Shown here: one piece after another, positions 1 through 11,237 of the stretch
How the letters are laid out: each line of letters begins with the position of its first letter
Position numbering within the stretch: the first letter of the stretch is position 1
Source: Cynocephalus volans
Taxonomy: Eukaryota; Chordata; Mammalia; Dermoptera; Cynocephalidae
Assembly (NCBI RefSeq): GCF_027409185.1
Contig: NC_084470.1
Span: forward strand, 39,917,001 to 39,981,000
DNA: 64,000 nt
Reading direction: 5' to 3'
Notes under the pieces: model-generated
What the model was told of the DNA's origin: nothing
What the model saw: the letters and a program-made list of their open reading frames with translations, nothing else
Database searches by the model: none
Made by a program: the position numbers and the translations under genes

Positions 1-1286
1 TATAGTAACACAAAAATGATTAACACACTGCTGAAACCTGCGAATTTTGATACACACATCCAAGCAAACACAACTGTATCATGACTGCCAAGTGGCCAGT
101 AGTGGTTGCGACATGAATCCAAATTCCAAAGACATTCAAATGTGAAAAATATCTGCTTCTTTTAATTGCTTAAATGTAGGAGATGAGCAATTCCAAGACT
201 GAGGAGATCCCTGGGGTATCATATAATGCTCCCAAGTGAGGGAGAATTTAAGCTGGACTTTAAAGAATGAGAAGGATTTTGGAGACAGAGATGAGCAGCA
301 TGTATGAGTCATAGAAGAAAAACTACCTGGTGAAGGAAGTAGAAATCGCCTTTGGGGAAGGGAAAGAAGACCATGTGACCTGGAGGGGTAGGCTTGTGAA
401 AGGAAGAATGGAGGTAAGTGTAGATCGGGAATCCAAGTGTAGTACCCTGAATGGCAGGCTCAGAGGTTCAGACTTTACCTTATGGGGAAATAGAGAGCCA
501 GTATACAGCTGGAAGTGTGGCAGGAGCATTTGAAAGAGCTGTCAAAACTGGAGACTTAGAAGCACCAGAAATTTAAGCATGCTAAAGAGTGGAGGGAACA
601 AACAATATTAGGAAAAAATAAAAACAAAAACCTCACACACACACACAAAAAAAAGAGAGAGGAGAGAGAATCTTGGACCATGTTATAAAATTTTAGAACC
701 AGGAAGACTATGAGAAGTCGTCTAGTTTATGTTTTCATTTTTACAGATAAAGAAATAGAATGCCAGAAAGCATCAGTTACAGCATGTAAGTGGCAGAGCC
801 AGGACGGGAAACTGGATCAATGATTACCTGAGCAGTGCTCTTCCTAACAGACCATCACAGCAAACAGCAGAGGTGATAGTTTCAAGGATGCAGGTGGTCA
901 ACAAAGTCAGATGATGGGGAGCAGTCAAGAAGAATAAGCCTAAGGTGGACATTGGATTTGACCATTATAGATTGTTGAAGACATTTAAAGGTCTAGTTTT
1001 GGGAGTGGTCTGGAAATGTAGCAGTAGCCTAGGAACAAGACTGTGAAAAGCTAAAGAAATGGTGGCAGTGTTGCAATTAAAAGTATCATCAGAAAAAAGC
1101 TCACTATTTTCCAATGTTTCCTTCCAAGGAGTTCAGTATACTTCACAAAAGACCTGTAAATTCATACTACTATTTCCTGAAAATCCTTCAAACGATTGGG
1201 ACAAATTTTCCCTTGGACAAGATAAAAAATTATTTGCAGGTGGCAGCCACACAGATTTTTCAAATCTAGCCTTTCAATTCTTCTAT
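1..1286. other. intergenic DNA, no gene recognised
   Basis: AT-rich sequence without a convincing coding region; the short open frames have no recognisable domain. Positions about 725-830 resemble the conserved core and tail of a MIR-type SINE (a gradient of the form 'tttacagataa-gaaa ... taagtggcagagccagga'). A short CA/GA-rich low-complexity patch lies near 635-668. Confidence 0.6.
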
Positions 1287-1481
1287 AAAGAAACTATTAT
1301 TTTCTGGGTCGGCCCATGCCTCACTCAGGAGAGTGTGGTGCTGTTAGCGTGGAGGCTGTGGATTGGAGCCTATATAGGGATGGCCGGTGCGCTCACTGGC
1401 TGAGCGTGGTGAAGACCACACTGAGCCAAGGGTTGCGATCCCCTTACAGGTCAAAAAAAAAAAAAGAAACTATTATTTTCT
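1287..1481 (+). mobile_element. two-unit tRNA-Ile-derived SINE with a 19-bp target-site duplication
   Basis: The element body (about 1306-1462) has a left tRNA-like unit with 'gagagtgtggtgctg', a linker 'cctatatagggatgg', and a second unit beginning 'ccggtgcgctcactggctga' and ending 'gatccccttacaggtc', followed by an A-run. It is flanked by a perfect 19-bp direct repeat, aaagaaactattattttct, at 1287-1305 and 1463-1481. The intact duplication and short A-tail show L1-mediated retroposition. The layout fits a CYN-type SINE as I remember it; the family name is an inference. Confidence 0.88.
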
Positions 1482-1799
1482 TGCAAATAGAAATGGTCTA
1501 AAAAAGACAGTCACTAATAATAGTGTTGCCTGTGGGTTTCCAGATGCTTCTCTGTGGAATTTTATTCTCAGCATAGGAAATGATCAAATATTGCTTTCTC
1601 ATACATCTGCAATACTAAACAGTATATTTTGATGCCTGAAGTGGGCTTTTCTTTTTTCTTTTTTTTTGGGGGGGGGCTTTTCTTAGGTGAGTGACAAATC
1701 ACATCTGTCACAAGGAAGTTATTTTACTGGCTCAGCCACTACAGACATCACAGTTAACCATTTAATATCTTAGAGTGATGGTTTTATTATAGGGACAAC

Positions 1800-2490
1800 T
1801 TCACTAACGATTGAGGAAATTTGAATTAAAACAATGAGATGGCATTTCACATTGGCAAATACATATGTACACGTTTGGAAAAAGTGTAAAGTATTAACAA
1901 TATCCAGAGAATTGGAACTCTGGTGGTGGTGTAAATTATTACAACTACTTTTTATGTAAGTTTACTAGTGTCTATTGAAACTAAAAAGGAGCACTCCCTA
2001 CCACTTAGCAGTTCTACTTCTCAGTATATCTACCTGCAAAATCATTTACACACATACACAAGGAGGCATGTCCAAGGATATGTGAAATGACTTTGCTTAT
2101 AATAGAAGAAAACTGGAAACAACTTGTATGTCCATAAATTGTAGACTGACTGGATACATATATAAATGTCAATAGACCTACAAGGCACACTGTTAAATTT
2201 TAAAAAGCAAGTTGTAGATAGATATGTTTAGGATAATGTCATTTATGGAAATATATATACAATAATATTCTAAAGTTTCTGTGGATGTGCATGTCTGTGT
2301 ACCTATGCATTTGTAAGGTATGTACCAAAACTAACAGAGTTTACCCCTTTACCAGGGGAAAGGTGGGGTAAAGCACCAGGCTCGGGAGGTAGGAGTGGGG
2401 GAGAAATGAGGACAATTTTTGCTTTATTTCTAATAGTTGATATATTTTTAAGGAAAATGTATTAATATGTAGCTTATAAAATTTAAATTG
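1800..2490 (+). mobile_element. old LINE-1 (L1M-type) 3' fragment
   Basis: The text follows the decayed 3' part of L1 ORF2 and its 3' UTR: 'caatgagatggcatttcaca', then about 'attggaactctggtggtggtg', then 'gaaaactggaaacaacttgtatgtccata', ending in a G-rich 'ggggtaaag...ggagtgggggagaaatgagg' stretch. Many stops and indels mark it as ancient. Boundaries are approximate. Confidence 0.75.
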
Positions 2491-4452
2491 TTTTTAAAGC
2501 AAAGAATAGCTTATTAAATAGTGTCAAACTCTCTGATTTAATTAGAAATTACAAATTGGTGGTTTTATGTAGGTATGGCCTTGGGTTAAAATGAACATTA
2601 AAAACATTTTTCTACCTTTGCTTGTACATAGATAGCACTAGATCTGCCACTGTCTGGTCTAAATGATAAAGACATTAAAATAATATTATGTTAAAAATAA
2701 AGATTGAAAGCATAAATAAAAATAAATGAGAAAAAACCCATAAGGTTCCTTTCAGTTCTGACAGAGTTTTGAATCTACGGGATATGTATTACTTCAATTA
2801 AAGGCTTGAGCATAAGGTCTGGAGAAACAAATTGTCTTGCAGTTTAAAACAGACTAGTACATTTGCCTAGTTTCAAAGACTGATGCGGATGTGAAGTATA
2901 GCTTCAGAAAGAAAAAGAACATGGCTCGTTGCCGAATGAATTCATTTGCCAAGTCCCAATTTGCAAGCACAGCTCAGCTCATTTGCATTTCTATCTTGAT
3001 CCTGAGTGTTGAACTATTATGAAATAATAGAACAGTGACATTGTCCCTGCGGTGAAAAGAACCATGACCTTGGTGATTCTCATCCTGGGAACAAAAATGT
3101 CCAGAAATATATGTAAGCTCCCATTTTCTATCAAATTGAACATTCTCCTATGTAGACCTCTTAGGTTCATCCTATAAGACAGCTTTTCTTCTCTGGGATA
3201 AGCTATGGATGCCAGAGTGTTATTCCATCTCAATAATTTGGTCAAACAAGCATATATAGCTAGAAGGAAATAGTTCAGTCCTAATTTCATTTTTTATTCT
3301 CAATAAGTGATGATTTGCTAGTGCTCATTTCCTAAGGGTTTCAATTAATCATCCAATGCATCTCTTATCAATAAAAAGTAGAACAGACTCCTACTGGCTT
3401 AGATTTATCATCTCATATTGAGAATACGTATACAGAAACCTCTCGTATTTGTATAAAGGAACTATGGAACTCAGGAAAGGAGTTAATATGAACCATTGCC
3501 AACAGATTGCTAATGGAAGAGATGACAGTGGACATCTGTTGTTTTTGTCTGCCCAGAATCCATTTCTTTCTTCCAGTGGGAGCACCCTGATTTCCTTTGT
3601 GGAACCGCCTCTCTCCTACTCCTCATTCCTGAGGTTCAAGTTGGACTATTCCTACCACCTGTAGGAGTGGGAACATGACTCAGATTTGGCCATCAGAGAA
3701 TTCCATACCTCTGGTCACGGAAATAGATTTGTAGATGGCCCATGACCCATACCAAGTTCACGAGGATCCAGGAAGATTTGCTTGCACTGCTGGGGAAAAG
3801 ATGTGCACCTTGAATTAATTTTGGAGTTCTAGATAGTCCTGTTTACAGAGACTGTTTACCTGAAAATAAAGTGAACATTGTAAAGAGCTGGGCCCCCCAA
3901 AAGTGATGGTGTCCTAATGGCATTATTTGAGATGTGAAGTCAGCCCTGTCCAGTTACATGGGTCGTTTTTCTTTCATTTATAATGTAAGTGGGGTTTTGG
4001 CTGCTGGTTACCAAAACAATTTTGCCTGATAACCAGTAATACAGTGCATTTAGGTGTTAAGCAAGCTTATCTACAGGTTTCTCTTCACTCTGCTTTACCT
4101 GTCTTAATTTGCTTTTTAAAGTTCCATAAAAATATTGTCTTAACCTTCAGTCTTCTAGACTCCCACTGGATCTTCATGAATTCTTTCTCATTTGAATTAC
4201 TGGAGCATTTGCTATCAGTTGTCTGTTATTAACCCTGCTTGTTTGTTTCTAATATATTCACATATCGTCTCTCTCTCTCCATATTGATTATAAGGGATCT
4301 CAAGGTTAGGGATCACATGTAATGCATTCCTATACTCCAGTGATTTGAGTAGATTAGGGCATCAGTAAATATTTGTTTATGAAACATATCAAGGACTGCA
4401 GCATCTATGATCCAGTTTTATTGTTCTGTCTCAACTATCCCCAACATGTACT

Positions 4453-4456
<4 letters not shown>
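2491..4456. other. intergenic DNA, no gene recognised
   Basis: AT-rich sequence. No coding region, RNA gene or clear recent repeat was seen. The part from about 3590 to 3790 may be an old transposon remnant ('gtgggaacatgactcagatttggccatcagag'), but I cannot assign it to a family. Confidence 0.5.

Positions 4457-4496
<40 letters not shown>
4457..4496. repeat. (AT)20 microsatellite
   Basis: Forty bases of uninterrupted AT dinucleotide directly abut a MITE-like element. Such tracts are length-variable and can extrude as cruciforms. Confidence 0.97.
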
Positions 4497-4498
<2 letters not shown>

Positions 4499-4575
4499 GG
4501 GTTCTCAAAAAGTTTATGGAAAAAATAAAATTAAAAGATAATACAATTCTTTCCATGAACTTTTCGAAGGCCCCT
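4497..4575. mobile_element. 79-bp MITE-like element with terminal inverted repeats
   Basis: The left end reads gggggttctcaaaaagttta and the right end, reverse-complemented, aggggccttcgaaaagttca. The two arms match at most positions over about 24 bases, with a short AT-rich centre. It sits in TA-rich DNA, which is usual for Tc1/mariner insertions. I infer a small non-autonomous mariner-type element and do not know the family. Confidence 0.65.
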
Positions 4576-5832
4576 CATACATATACTCTCAACCAAACAT
4601 GTATGCACCGTGTACACATACCCCCCAGTCCCCACCCCACGTGCACATCCACTCAAGTTGCTATTGCAGAGTAAGCTCCTCCTGTGTATTGCCTTAAAGA
4701 CCCTGTTTGGGAGAGGACAATTCTAGTAACTAAGTTCCTTAGAATTCAGTAATGGCAGGACTACAGTGATAGAACAGTTTGGTTTCCCCACCCCCATCTC
4801 AATTGAAATGCAGAGAAATTACGAGGGAGAGAGCTGTGTCGAGAAGAAAGGAGAGTTGGAATGAGTAATATCTAAACAAAATGAGGGCCTGTGCTGCTAA
4901 CCAGCTCTAAAGTGAAAACAGTGAAACAAATTTTTGCTGCATCATAAGTACATGTTAGAGCAAACACCTAGATTCACCCAGTCACAAGCCCTGAAATAAG
5001 TTATACAGGACTTGTAAGGAGTGGGATCTGGGCGGGTGAGAATTTTAATAGTAATGAAAATGTGACTCAGGCCTTGGCTCTCCCCTCAGGCATTTCCAAC
5101 TCTCTGACCTGGGTTTCATCACTGCTTTCATGCTGGGAAGCATGGAAAGGGCAGAGACAGTGGAGAGACACGGAGCTGAGTGCATTTCCCTTCCCTTTTT
5201 CCAGCTTCTCTGGGTAAGTGGGGTGAAGAGTTACATAAGGCCATGTTTACCAGAGTGAGGGATAAAAACCTTCAGCAAAAGGAAAAAAAAAAAAAAAAAG
5301 AATTTAAAAAGAGTTTTAAAGAAAACAATTAACAAGGGGGAACATGCAGGGGTTTACAAGTCACTGAGCTGGTGTTTCAGCAGTTACTGCCATCACGATG
5401 AACAGCAGAGACTCTTCTTGGTGGGCTTCTCTATTCACAAACAGCAATAGGCTGGCTGCAATCTGCCAGACACAGCATTAATGCTTTACACGTGTCCCCT
5501 CACCCAGCCTTCTCTCTACCTATACTCAGCCCAGGTTAGGTTGTATTAACATTCTGATTTTACGGATGGGGAAACTGAAGCTTACAGAGAGTAAGTAGCT
5601 GTTCTAACCCTGCACAGCTGGTGAACAGTGGAAACAGTCCTGGAACTCAGGATCCTATTACTCTATCCTTTTAACCTCTCTGCAATATTTACTCTCTGTG
5701 AAATAAATGGTACCCAGAGAAATAGCTTTTCTCTGTTCTTGGCAGAAAACTTTAGGGAAGATGCACCATAAAGAGACAAAAATCAAAGTTACTGTTGGTT
5801 CTTAAGGACCCCAAGTGCCCAAAAAGGGAATA
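4576..5832. other. intergenic DNA with a MIR-type remnant
   Basis: No gene was seen. Positions about 5455-5655 resemble a MIR-family SINE ('ttttacggatggggaaactgaagc ... agtaagtagct ... cacagctggtgaacag'). An A-run of about 18 bases lies at 5282-5299. Confidence 0.55.
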
Positions 5833-6132
5833 CAGTAGTCCCCGCTTTCATGGTTTTACTTTCCGTGGTCAATATAGGCCCCAAAATAGTACAGTATTTT
5901 GAGAGAGAGCAAAGAAACGGAGACCACATTCACATAACTTTTATTACACTATTTTGTTGTATTTGTTCTATTTTATTACTAGTTATTGTTAATTTTTTAC
6001 TATGCCTAATTTATAAATTAAATTTTATCATAGGTATGTATGTATAGGAAAACATATAGTACAGTATATATAGGATTTGGCATTCACTGGGGGTCTTGGA
6101 ATGCATCCCCTGCAGATAAGAGGGGACTACTA
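5833..6132. mobile_element. Tigger-type (pogo) DNA transposon, internally deleted
   Basis: The ends are inverted repeats: cagtagtccccgctttcatg at the left and 'ggggactacta' at the right, with TA target duplications at 5831-5832 and 6133-6134. The right end 'ggcattcactgggggtcttggaatgcatcccctgcagata' is the familiar Tigger terminus. The transposase region is missing, so this is a non-autonomous relic of about 300 bp. Confidence 0.85.
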
Positions 6133-6134
6133 TA

Positions 6135-7316
6135 AGAGGCTTCAAGTGACCTTTACCGATCCATCTAAATCCTGGCTCCCTTCTTGCTTCAAGTGGAATT
6201 CTCTCTGAGCAACTTGTTTCCACTAATAACTATCCTCTTAAAAATGATTAGGTTGTGGAACATGAGACATGAAGAATTGAGTTCTGAGAAGCAGGGTACT
6301 TCAAAGAAAAAGAATCAGAAGAATGTCCCATATATTCAAGCGGAAGAGGTGGGCCTGAGGTCCAAGGCCCAAGTTAGACTGACTGCAAATGGGGTCTTTG
6401 CACGACAGTGGAGCCAAACAAGGGGGCCCATTCCTTCCTCCTAACATACAGACGTTTAGTCCCCAAGGTTTTTATTTTTGCTTTTAATTTTGTTTCTCTA
6501 AATTATATACACTTTTAGTTCTGAAGTAGAGAATGATGTCTTTTCCTCCACCCGACTGTGCTGAGACCTTGTGATCCAGTTCAGCTATAAGCCACTTCAA
6601 ACGGTGGTAGGAGCAGAAGCTTCAGGCTCCCAGCATGTTCAGAAAGGCAGCTCCTGTAACTGGGGTCACCTTCTGCCCCATCACCCCCTCCCCCCTGCTG
6701 ACTCCGAGTAGTTTTAATAGGAATCAGGGCTTGTCAGCCAACGACACAGAAGTGGGCCCTTGCTTCTTTCTGCTGGATCTCCTCAGGGAACACCAGCTGC
6801 CTGTTGAGCACGACCCGCAAGCCAAGACCATGGATGACCATCCCACAGTTCTCCTCTGGGACTCTGCTAGAAGCAGACTGCACCCGTGAGCACCTGGACA
6901 CAGTGGTGCAATTGTAGTCTCATATGGTCTCATGACTCTCAGCACCAAGCTTGAGAATTCCAGGCCAACAGAAGAATTCATCCAGTTCCCAAGCTTTTAG
7001 TTGCCAGCTGCTACCTCCCACATCTCCTGGTTCTTAAACTAAGGGGCTGGGGATTTCAGAAATGGTCAGGGAAACAGTGTCCCTGAATCACCATTTCCCT
7101 CATTTTCTGCAGAAATAAGAATGTGGTAATAGAGGATGAGGTGCTTAAACACATATGTGTGGGTTTTCCCGACCTTCAGTCTAACCACTTATCTACCAAG
7201 GAGGTAAGACCGTTTACATATTAATTTTCAAGGAAATGTTAGGGATCAGCTTGCAGTTCTTTCTGCTTGACCAGTGTCCTCATTTTTCTCTCCCAGAAGA
7301 AAGTGGTGACACAAAT
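6135..7316. other. intergenic DNA, no gene recognised
   Basis: Single-copy-looking sequence. The stretch 6560-6990 is more GC-rich and holds open frames of about 85 codons on both strands, but neither product resembles a family I know. No splice or start context supports a gene. Confidence 0.5.
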
Positions 7317-7330
7317 CTGCCCTCTAGTGG
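7317..7330 (-). promoter_or_regulatory. CTCF-type binding motif (minus orientation)
   Basis: On the minus strand the sequence is CCACTAGAGGGCAG, which matches all 14 positions of the classic core CCASYAGRKGGCRS. CTCF is a zinc-finger protein that anchors chromatin loops and insulates domains, and motif direction matters for loop pairing. Occupancy cannot be seen from sequence. Confidence 0.7.
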
Positions 7331-7754
7331 GCAATAAAAGAATTTAAAATATGGGGGAAAAAAAAAAAAAAAAGACTTGAGCCCCCAGAGAAATAGGATT
7401 ATTGTGATTGCTGCATTTCCCAGAACTGATCAACAGATTAAGATTTTGCTCATACTGCTTAGACTGAGCATGCAGACCATGTCTATAAAAAGTTGACTTT
7501 TTTTCTTGATAAATACAATGGCTGGTGGGATGGAAAAAGAAGTAACATCAAGAAGTGGGGAGATCACTGGGTTTAGAGCCAGCTGAGCATGGCACTGAAG
7601 TCAGGTAACTTTAGGTCACACCCGTCCTCAGCTATCTCATTTATCAATTGGGATAAGAGTATCTATATGATAGGAGTGTGGAGAAAATCAAGGACATTTT
7701 GGAACACTACTATTTTGCTGAGATTGTGCTTCATGGACTCAGGCCACACGGCAT

Positions 7755-7995
7755 AGCATGTAAACACCTAGATTCAGCAGCCTGATTGCCTGGGTTGAAA
7801 TACTGCTCTGCCATTTACTGCATATATGACCTAGGGCATGTTTTCTGACTATCTCTGTGCCTCGGTTTCTTCACCTGTTACCAGAGGTTAACACGTCGGC
7901 CTCATGGGGTCATTATGAGCAATAAGTGATTCAATGTTTGCAAAGTGGTCAGAACAGTATCTAGTACATGACAAATATTTGTTAATAATCCATCA
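7755..7995 (+). mobile_element. MIR SINE
   Basis: The sequence tracks the MIR consensus through 'gattgcctgggttgaaatac', 'ctctgccatttactgcatatatgacct', 'tctgtgcctcggtttcttcacctgt' and 'gtacatgacaaatatttgtta'. It is an ancient mammalian tRNA-derived SINE with many substitutions. Confidence 0.9.
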
Positions 7996-8084
7996 TATTC
8001 CACAGTCAAACTAAAGAGTGTGTATTGTGTACCTATTAAATGCGCAAAATTGTTTACAACCCAATAATAGAATAATAGTAGAAA

Positions 8085-8580
8085 TAGCTAAGACTCATTG
8101 AGCGCTTATAAAGTGCCAGGCTTAGAAGTATTTTCTATGTATTTCCTTGTTTAATATTAAAAATAATAGCTTGCATTTATCAAGTTGCTAGTTCATTCAT
8201 TCAATCTTCATAACAACCCATTAAATGAAGGTTATTCTTATCCCTATCACCTTTGCTATGACTGTCACCTCTCTCACTTCCCCCTCTTTATTCATTCCCT
8301 GATTTAGATTTTATAATCTATCATTTCAATCACTTTCTTACCTACATACTCATCTACCATCTTCCACTCAGGCCTTGTACAAACTTCCTAAGGGCAGAGA
8401 CTTTGGTTCACTGCAACATTCCCAGTGCCTAGAATAGTGCTGGCATATAGAAGGTGCTTAATAAATAGCTGATGAACAAATGAGTTCTTTTACAGAAATG
8501 GAATCCGAGACACAGGGCAGTTAGATCACTTGCCTAAAGTCTACACAGTAAGTCACTGTGGTTATATTTAAACCTACACC
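8085..8580 (+). mobile_element. ancient MIR/L2-type remnants
   Basis: Positions 8085-8160 resemble the opening of a MIR-family repeat ('cattgagcgcttataaagtgccaggct'). Positions about 8375-8490 match the L2 3' end ('taagggcagagactttggttcactgcaacattcccagtgcctagaatagtgctggcatatag'). Positions 8490-8580 resemble a MIR tail. Subfamilies and exact breaks are uncertain. Confidence 0.7.
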
Positions 8581-9605
8581 TGTGCTCACTAAATGTAACT
8601 GCTAAATTGTAGGTGCTGTGGGAACTGAGGAAGAAGGATGGTCAAGGAGAGTTGGAGTGTGCAGATTGGCCCATGGAGGAGATGGGGTTCTGGACAAGTG
8701 ACTCCCAGGGAAAGGGAAGAAGGGAGTTATCTTTAAAGAGAAGAGAGCATCATAAAATGAAGGCAGGGAGAGGGCGAAAATAGAGTCACAGACAGAAACC
8801 CAGCTTTACACAAGGAGAATCTTCAAAGGCACAATCTCATATATCTTGCCTAAATTTTAATCCAATTAGGTTCCATGAATAGATTTGCTTTAACAAAATT
8901 ATCTGTAGTCCAACTATTGAAATCTAAAGTACAAAAAAGTGATTCAGGTGTCTGAAATATATGTATAAATTAAAGCCTTTACAGTCTGGATATGTAATTG
9001 TCTCTGATTCAGTTTCCAACGAAGTCAGCCTACCAAAATGTAAACTTTTGCCTAAAACCTATTTATAAAAACTTTTAACACACATGTTAAAAAAACAAAA
9101 AACAAAACCCCCCGCCTCTCTAGCCACCATGAATCTGAAATCTTGCTTAAAAACAAAACTAAGTTTGGAGTGATAATATCTTTTCTCTAGCTATGATTCC
9201 CAGGTCTTAAAAAAATCCAACAAAATTTAAAACTACTTATGTTTATTATTAAAAAATAAAAAGCAGCCTTACTCTCATGCACCTGCAAACCCCACTGTAA
9301 ATAAATAAAAATAGTTTTCTAAACTTCAAATGAGAGTCTAAACTGTAAGAAAGTCCATCACCCTGGACTCAATTTCTAATGTTTTAAAAAAATCCTAGAA
9401 TTCAATTTTCCATAATTTTTTTTCATGATTATATAAATTTGGCTTATTGTGAAGATAAAGAACAACCATTCAACACTTATTTATTTTCCACCTTGTTCAC
9501 TCAGACATGCCAAAGCTCTGTATGCACGATCATGTCAGACATTTTTTTGGTTTCTATGGTATAACAAAAAACTTGACATTTTGATTAAAAAAAATAAAAT
9601 GAGAC
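8581..9605. other. intergenic DNA, no gene recognised
   Basis: AT-rich, with several A-runs. No coding region or recognisable repeat was found. Confidence 0.5.
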
Positions 9606-9648
9606 TCTCTCTCTCTCTATATATATACATATATATATAGAGAGAGAT
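9606..9648. repeat. palindromic (CT)n(AT)n(AG)n simple repeat
   Basis: A run of CT units passes into TA/AT units and then into AG units, so the left half is nearly the reverse complement of the right half. The tract could form a long hairpin or cruciform. Confidence 0.85.
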
Positions 9649-10338
9649 TAGACTATAAAATTCTTCAGGAAGAAAACACTATTATATTTTAATATTTTGC
9701 TTCGAAAAATTAGAAACAAAATGAAGGAGCACCATTTGAAAGCACTGAGAGTATATTAATTTAAAGGGATATATTCTTACAGTCACTGAGATGAGCTGAG
9801 ACCAGCACAGCACGGGGGCTCAGTCTAAGGTGCCAGAGGGGAGCACCCATAGCTGCAGTAGGTGCCGAGGTGAGCTGAGACCCATGCAGCACCAGGAGCT
9901 CAGTATAAGGCCCAGGAGGGAAGCACCTACAGGCCTAGCATATGCCAAGGTGAGCTGAGACCCACGTGGTATCGGGGGCTCAGTCTAAGGCCATGGATTC
10001 TGGAACAGCAGCCAAGGTGGTGTAATAAAGCCACTGCCACACCTACTGTCACCACAAAGACAATTCACCAACACAGTAGCAACCAGGGTCACTCTACAGG
10101 CAACTTGCTACTCACTTGACTACACTGATATAAGAAGAGTCACTAGTAGAGCCTGAAAATAGAGGAAGAAATCTTTATCCTCATAGCCAACCCCAGAGTA
10201 ATAGAAGAAGCAAGTCTTCCACCAGATGACCAAACATCAATGAAAAAATACTAGAGCTACAAACAAACAAGAAGATATGACACCATTGAAGGAATAAAAT
10301 AATGCTCAAATTTCAGACCCAATAGAGCAGGGAATCCT

Positions 10339-11237
10339 TGAACTGTCTGAAAAGGAATTCCAAACAATGATCGTAAGAAAACTCAAAGACATAAAAGAAG
10401 ACTCATATAGAGAGCACAATGAAACAAGAAAAAATATCCAGACTGTAAAGGAGGAAATTTACAAAGAGATTAATACCTTAAAAAAGAATGTAGCAGAACC
10501 CCTAGAAATGAAAGATTCGCTCAATGAAATATAAAACACAACAGACAGCTTGAGCAGCAGGCTAGAGCAAGCAGAAGAAAGAATTTCAGATCTCGAAGAT
10601 GGTCTTTTCAAAATAACCCAGGCAGACAAGAAAAAGGAAAAAGGAATAAAAAATAATGACGAAAATCTAAGAGAGATAGCAGACAACCTCAAGTACTCTA
10701 ACATCTGAATTGTGGGTATTCCAGAAGAGGAGGAGAAAGGAAAAGGTATTGAAAAACCATTCAAGGAAATAATAACAGAAAACTTCCCAGGTGTAGGGAG
10801 AGATGCAGACCTTCAAATCCAGGAAGCTCGAAGGTCCCCAAACAGATTCAATCCAAAAAGATCCTCTCCAAGACACATTATAGTCAAATTTGCAAAGCTC
10901 AAAGACAAAGAGAGAATTCTAAAAGCAGCAAGAGAAAAGCATCAAGTCACTTATAAGGGAACCCCCAACAGGTTAACAGCAGACTTCTCAACTGAAACCC
11001 TACAGTCCAGAAGAAAGTGGAATGATATATTCAAAATACTAAAAGAAAAATATTGCCATCCAAGAATTCTTTATCCAGCAAGGCTCTCCCTGCCATTAAT
11101 ACAAAAATGCCAGTGAGAAAGAGAAAGAAGCTAAATTATGCCACCTTAAATTTCCAACTTACACTGAAGAAGAGAAATAAAAGGGGAAGTCATGATCAAA
11201 AGGTATTTAAATCATCTAAACAAAAAGCAATTAAATG
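10339..11237 (+). pseudogene. LINE-1 ORF1 remnant (RNA-binding protein)
   Basis: The longest open part, 10712-11116 (134 codons), covers the end of the RNA-recognition domain and the C-terminal domain of L1 ORF1p. It contains the typical 'RHIIVKFAKLKDKERILKAA' stretch followed by a region ending 'PARLS'. Upstream, a lysine/glutamate-rich coiled-coil region can be followed from about 10339 but is interrupted by stops. In living L1 copies ORF1p forms trimers that coat L1 RNA; this copy cannot make a full protein. Confidence 0.8.

Noticed and set aside
6635-6981. Opposing 84- and 85-codon frames that might be a processed pseudogene
   Set aside because: The products resemble no protein I know, and no poly(A) tail or direct repeats were seen.
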